Under the pieces are notes generated by a model. The model was given only the letters and a program-made list of their open reading frames with translations. It was not told where the DNA came from and searched no databases. Of a stretch of DNA of 38,774 nucleotides, positions 38,235 through 38,774 are shown piece after piece. The stretch lies in assembly GCA_018713305.1 (NCBI GenBank), contig DVFI01000095.1, positions 1 to 38,774 of the forward strand, read 5' to 3'. Each line of letters starts with the position of its first letter. Position 1 is the first letter of the stretch. Made by a program: the position numbers and the translations under genes. The stretch is from Candidatus Avichristensenella intestinipullorum (GTDB taxonomy: Bacteria; Bacillota; Clostridia; Christensenellales; Aristaeellaceae).

Positions 38235-38774
38235 CGTCCCATTCACTCCTTTCTGTACGCAGCATAATTTCTTCCAAAGTGAGCGGCCCTGTATCATCTG
38301 GTGTTTTCAAATGATCAAAAGAACGCAGAAATGTATCTTTATCTGCGCTTTGCAATACCTGCCCATTCTGAATATAGGTAATATCATCTGTACATCTATC
38401 CAAATCAGAAGTAATATGTGTAGAAAACAGAATAGAACATTTTTCGCCTTTCACAATTTGCCGAAAAATATGAAGCAGTTCTTCACGGGATACCGGGTCC
38501 AAGCCAGAAGTTGGTTCATCGAGGATCAGCAACTCGGCGTGGTGGGACAGCGCCAGTGCAAGCAGGTATTTTACCTTCATTCCATTGGAAAGTTCCTTGA
38601 ATTTCCGGCTTTCATCCAAAGCAAAATACCTGATATACTTCTGATACCGGGACTCATCCCAGTGCGTATAGAATTTCCGTGTAACAGCCGTGATCAGAGA
38701 GAGTTTCTTCAGCGGATAAAAGTCAATGCCGCCAAACACAACGCCGATTTTCTGCTTGCACTCCTTTTCCTGCT
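38218..38774 (-). CDS. ABC transporter ATP-binding protein, N-terminus beyond window
   Basis: The frame is open to the right edge, so the N-terminus with Walker A lies outside. The visible 185 residues include the signature LSNGMKVKYLLALAL (a variant of LSGGQ), Walker B LLILDEPTSGLDP, and the H-loop FSTHITSDLDRCTD. The Q-loop side is around GVVFGGIDFYPLKKLS. The GVVFGG and TRKFYTHWD sequence resembles the ATPases of ABC-2 exporters paired with GntR-type (YtrA-like) regulators. It overlaps the permease gene, forming a coupled pair. Base composition is AT-rich compared with the main window. Confidence 0.87.
   Translation of the reverse strand, partial: QEKECKQKIGVVFGGIDFYPLKKLSLITAVTRKFYTHWDESRYQKYIRYFALDESRKFKELSNGMKVKYLLALALSHHAELLILDEPTSGLDPVSREELLHIFRQIVKGEKCSILFSTHITSDLDRCTDDITYIQNGQVLQSADKDTFLRSFDHLKTPDDTGPLTLEEIMLRTERSEWDDDITV

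Overview
The window reads as a chromosome segment of a GC-rich, low-oxygen member of the Clostridia (Bacillota), probably a gut lineage. The support is: strong Shine-Dalgarno sites before nearly every gene, TTG and GTG starts, classic sigma-A promoters, many intrinsic terminators, an IscR-type/IscS/IscU cluster, Opp-type transporters, and an ICE-type sigma factor fragment beside an LPXTG adhesin remnant. Placement below class level is inference.

Layout. (1) 1-5483, minus strand: a sugar-acid catabolism operon (DUF1537 kinase, iron alcohol dehydrogenase, DapA-family lyase, PdxA2-type dehydrogenase) followed by an extracellular solute-binding protein cut by the window edge. A PrpR-type regulator (5697-7499) diverges from it, with two copies of a 17-bp dyad nearby. 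(2) 7548-10027, minus: a heavy-metal resistance operon (CadC/SmtB-type repressor, free-standing HMA metallochaperone, Zn/Cd/Pb P1B ATPase) whose operator lies inside its promoter. (3) 10223-13516, plus: pyruvate kinase, then a short KdpD-like kinase and KdpE-like regulator without kdpFABC. (4) 13550-20663: a MATE exporter, a cytoplasmic GH20-type hydrolase, a sugar-nucleotidyltransferase fused to a degenerate phosphomannomutase, and a radical SAM enzyme of unknown role. (5) 20777-23387: tRNA-Trp, then an Fe-S assembly operon (Rrf2/IscR regulator, IscS, IscU). (6) 23495-28157: small membrane and HEAT-repeat proteins, a GT4 glycosyltransferase, an S-adenosylhomocysteine hydrolase with an MmcQ/YjbR protein, and an orphan membrane protein. 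(7) 28375-36060, plus: a complete Opp/Dpp-type ABC transporter operon. (8) 36061-38774: a hairpin-rich non-coding stretch, a decayed LPXTG/Cna_B adhesin joined to a damaged ICE-type sigma factor gene, and an AT-richer ABC-2 exporter cut by the right edge.

The most striking content is the Opp operon. Its second permease carries seven RCC1/BLIP-II-like repeats, a predicted seven-bladed beta-propeller, inserted in the extracellular loop between TM1 and the conserved LGTDDLGRD segment. Its OppF ATPase carries a coiled-coil-rich insertion of about 195 residues between Walker A and the Q-loop. The operon ends with a 71-residue single-pass membrane protein, and its binding protein has a signal peptide but no lipobox. 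Together these suggest a peptide-type importer with added extracellular and cytoplasmic modules, perhaps for docking the binding protein, sensing, or controlling transport.
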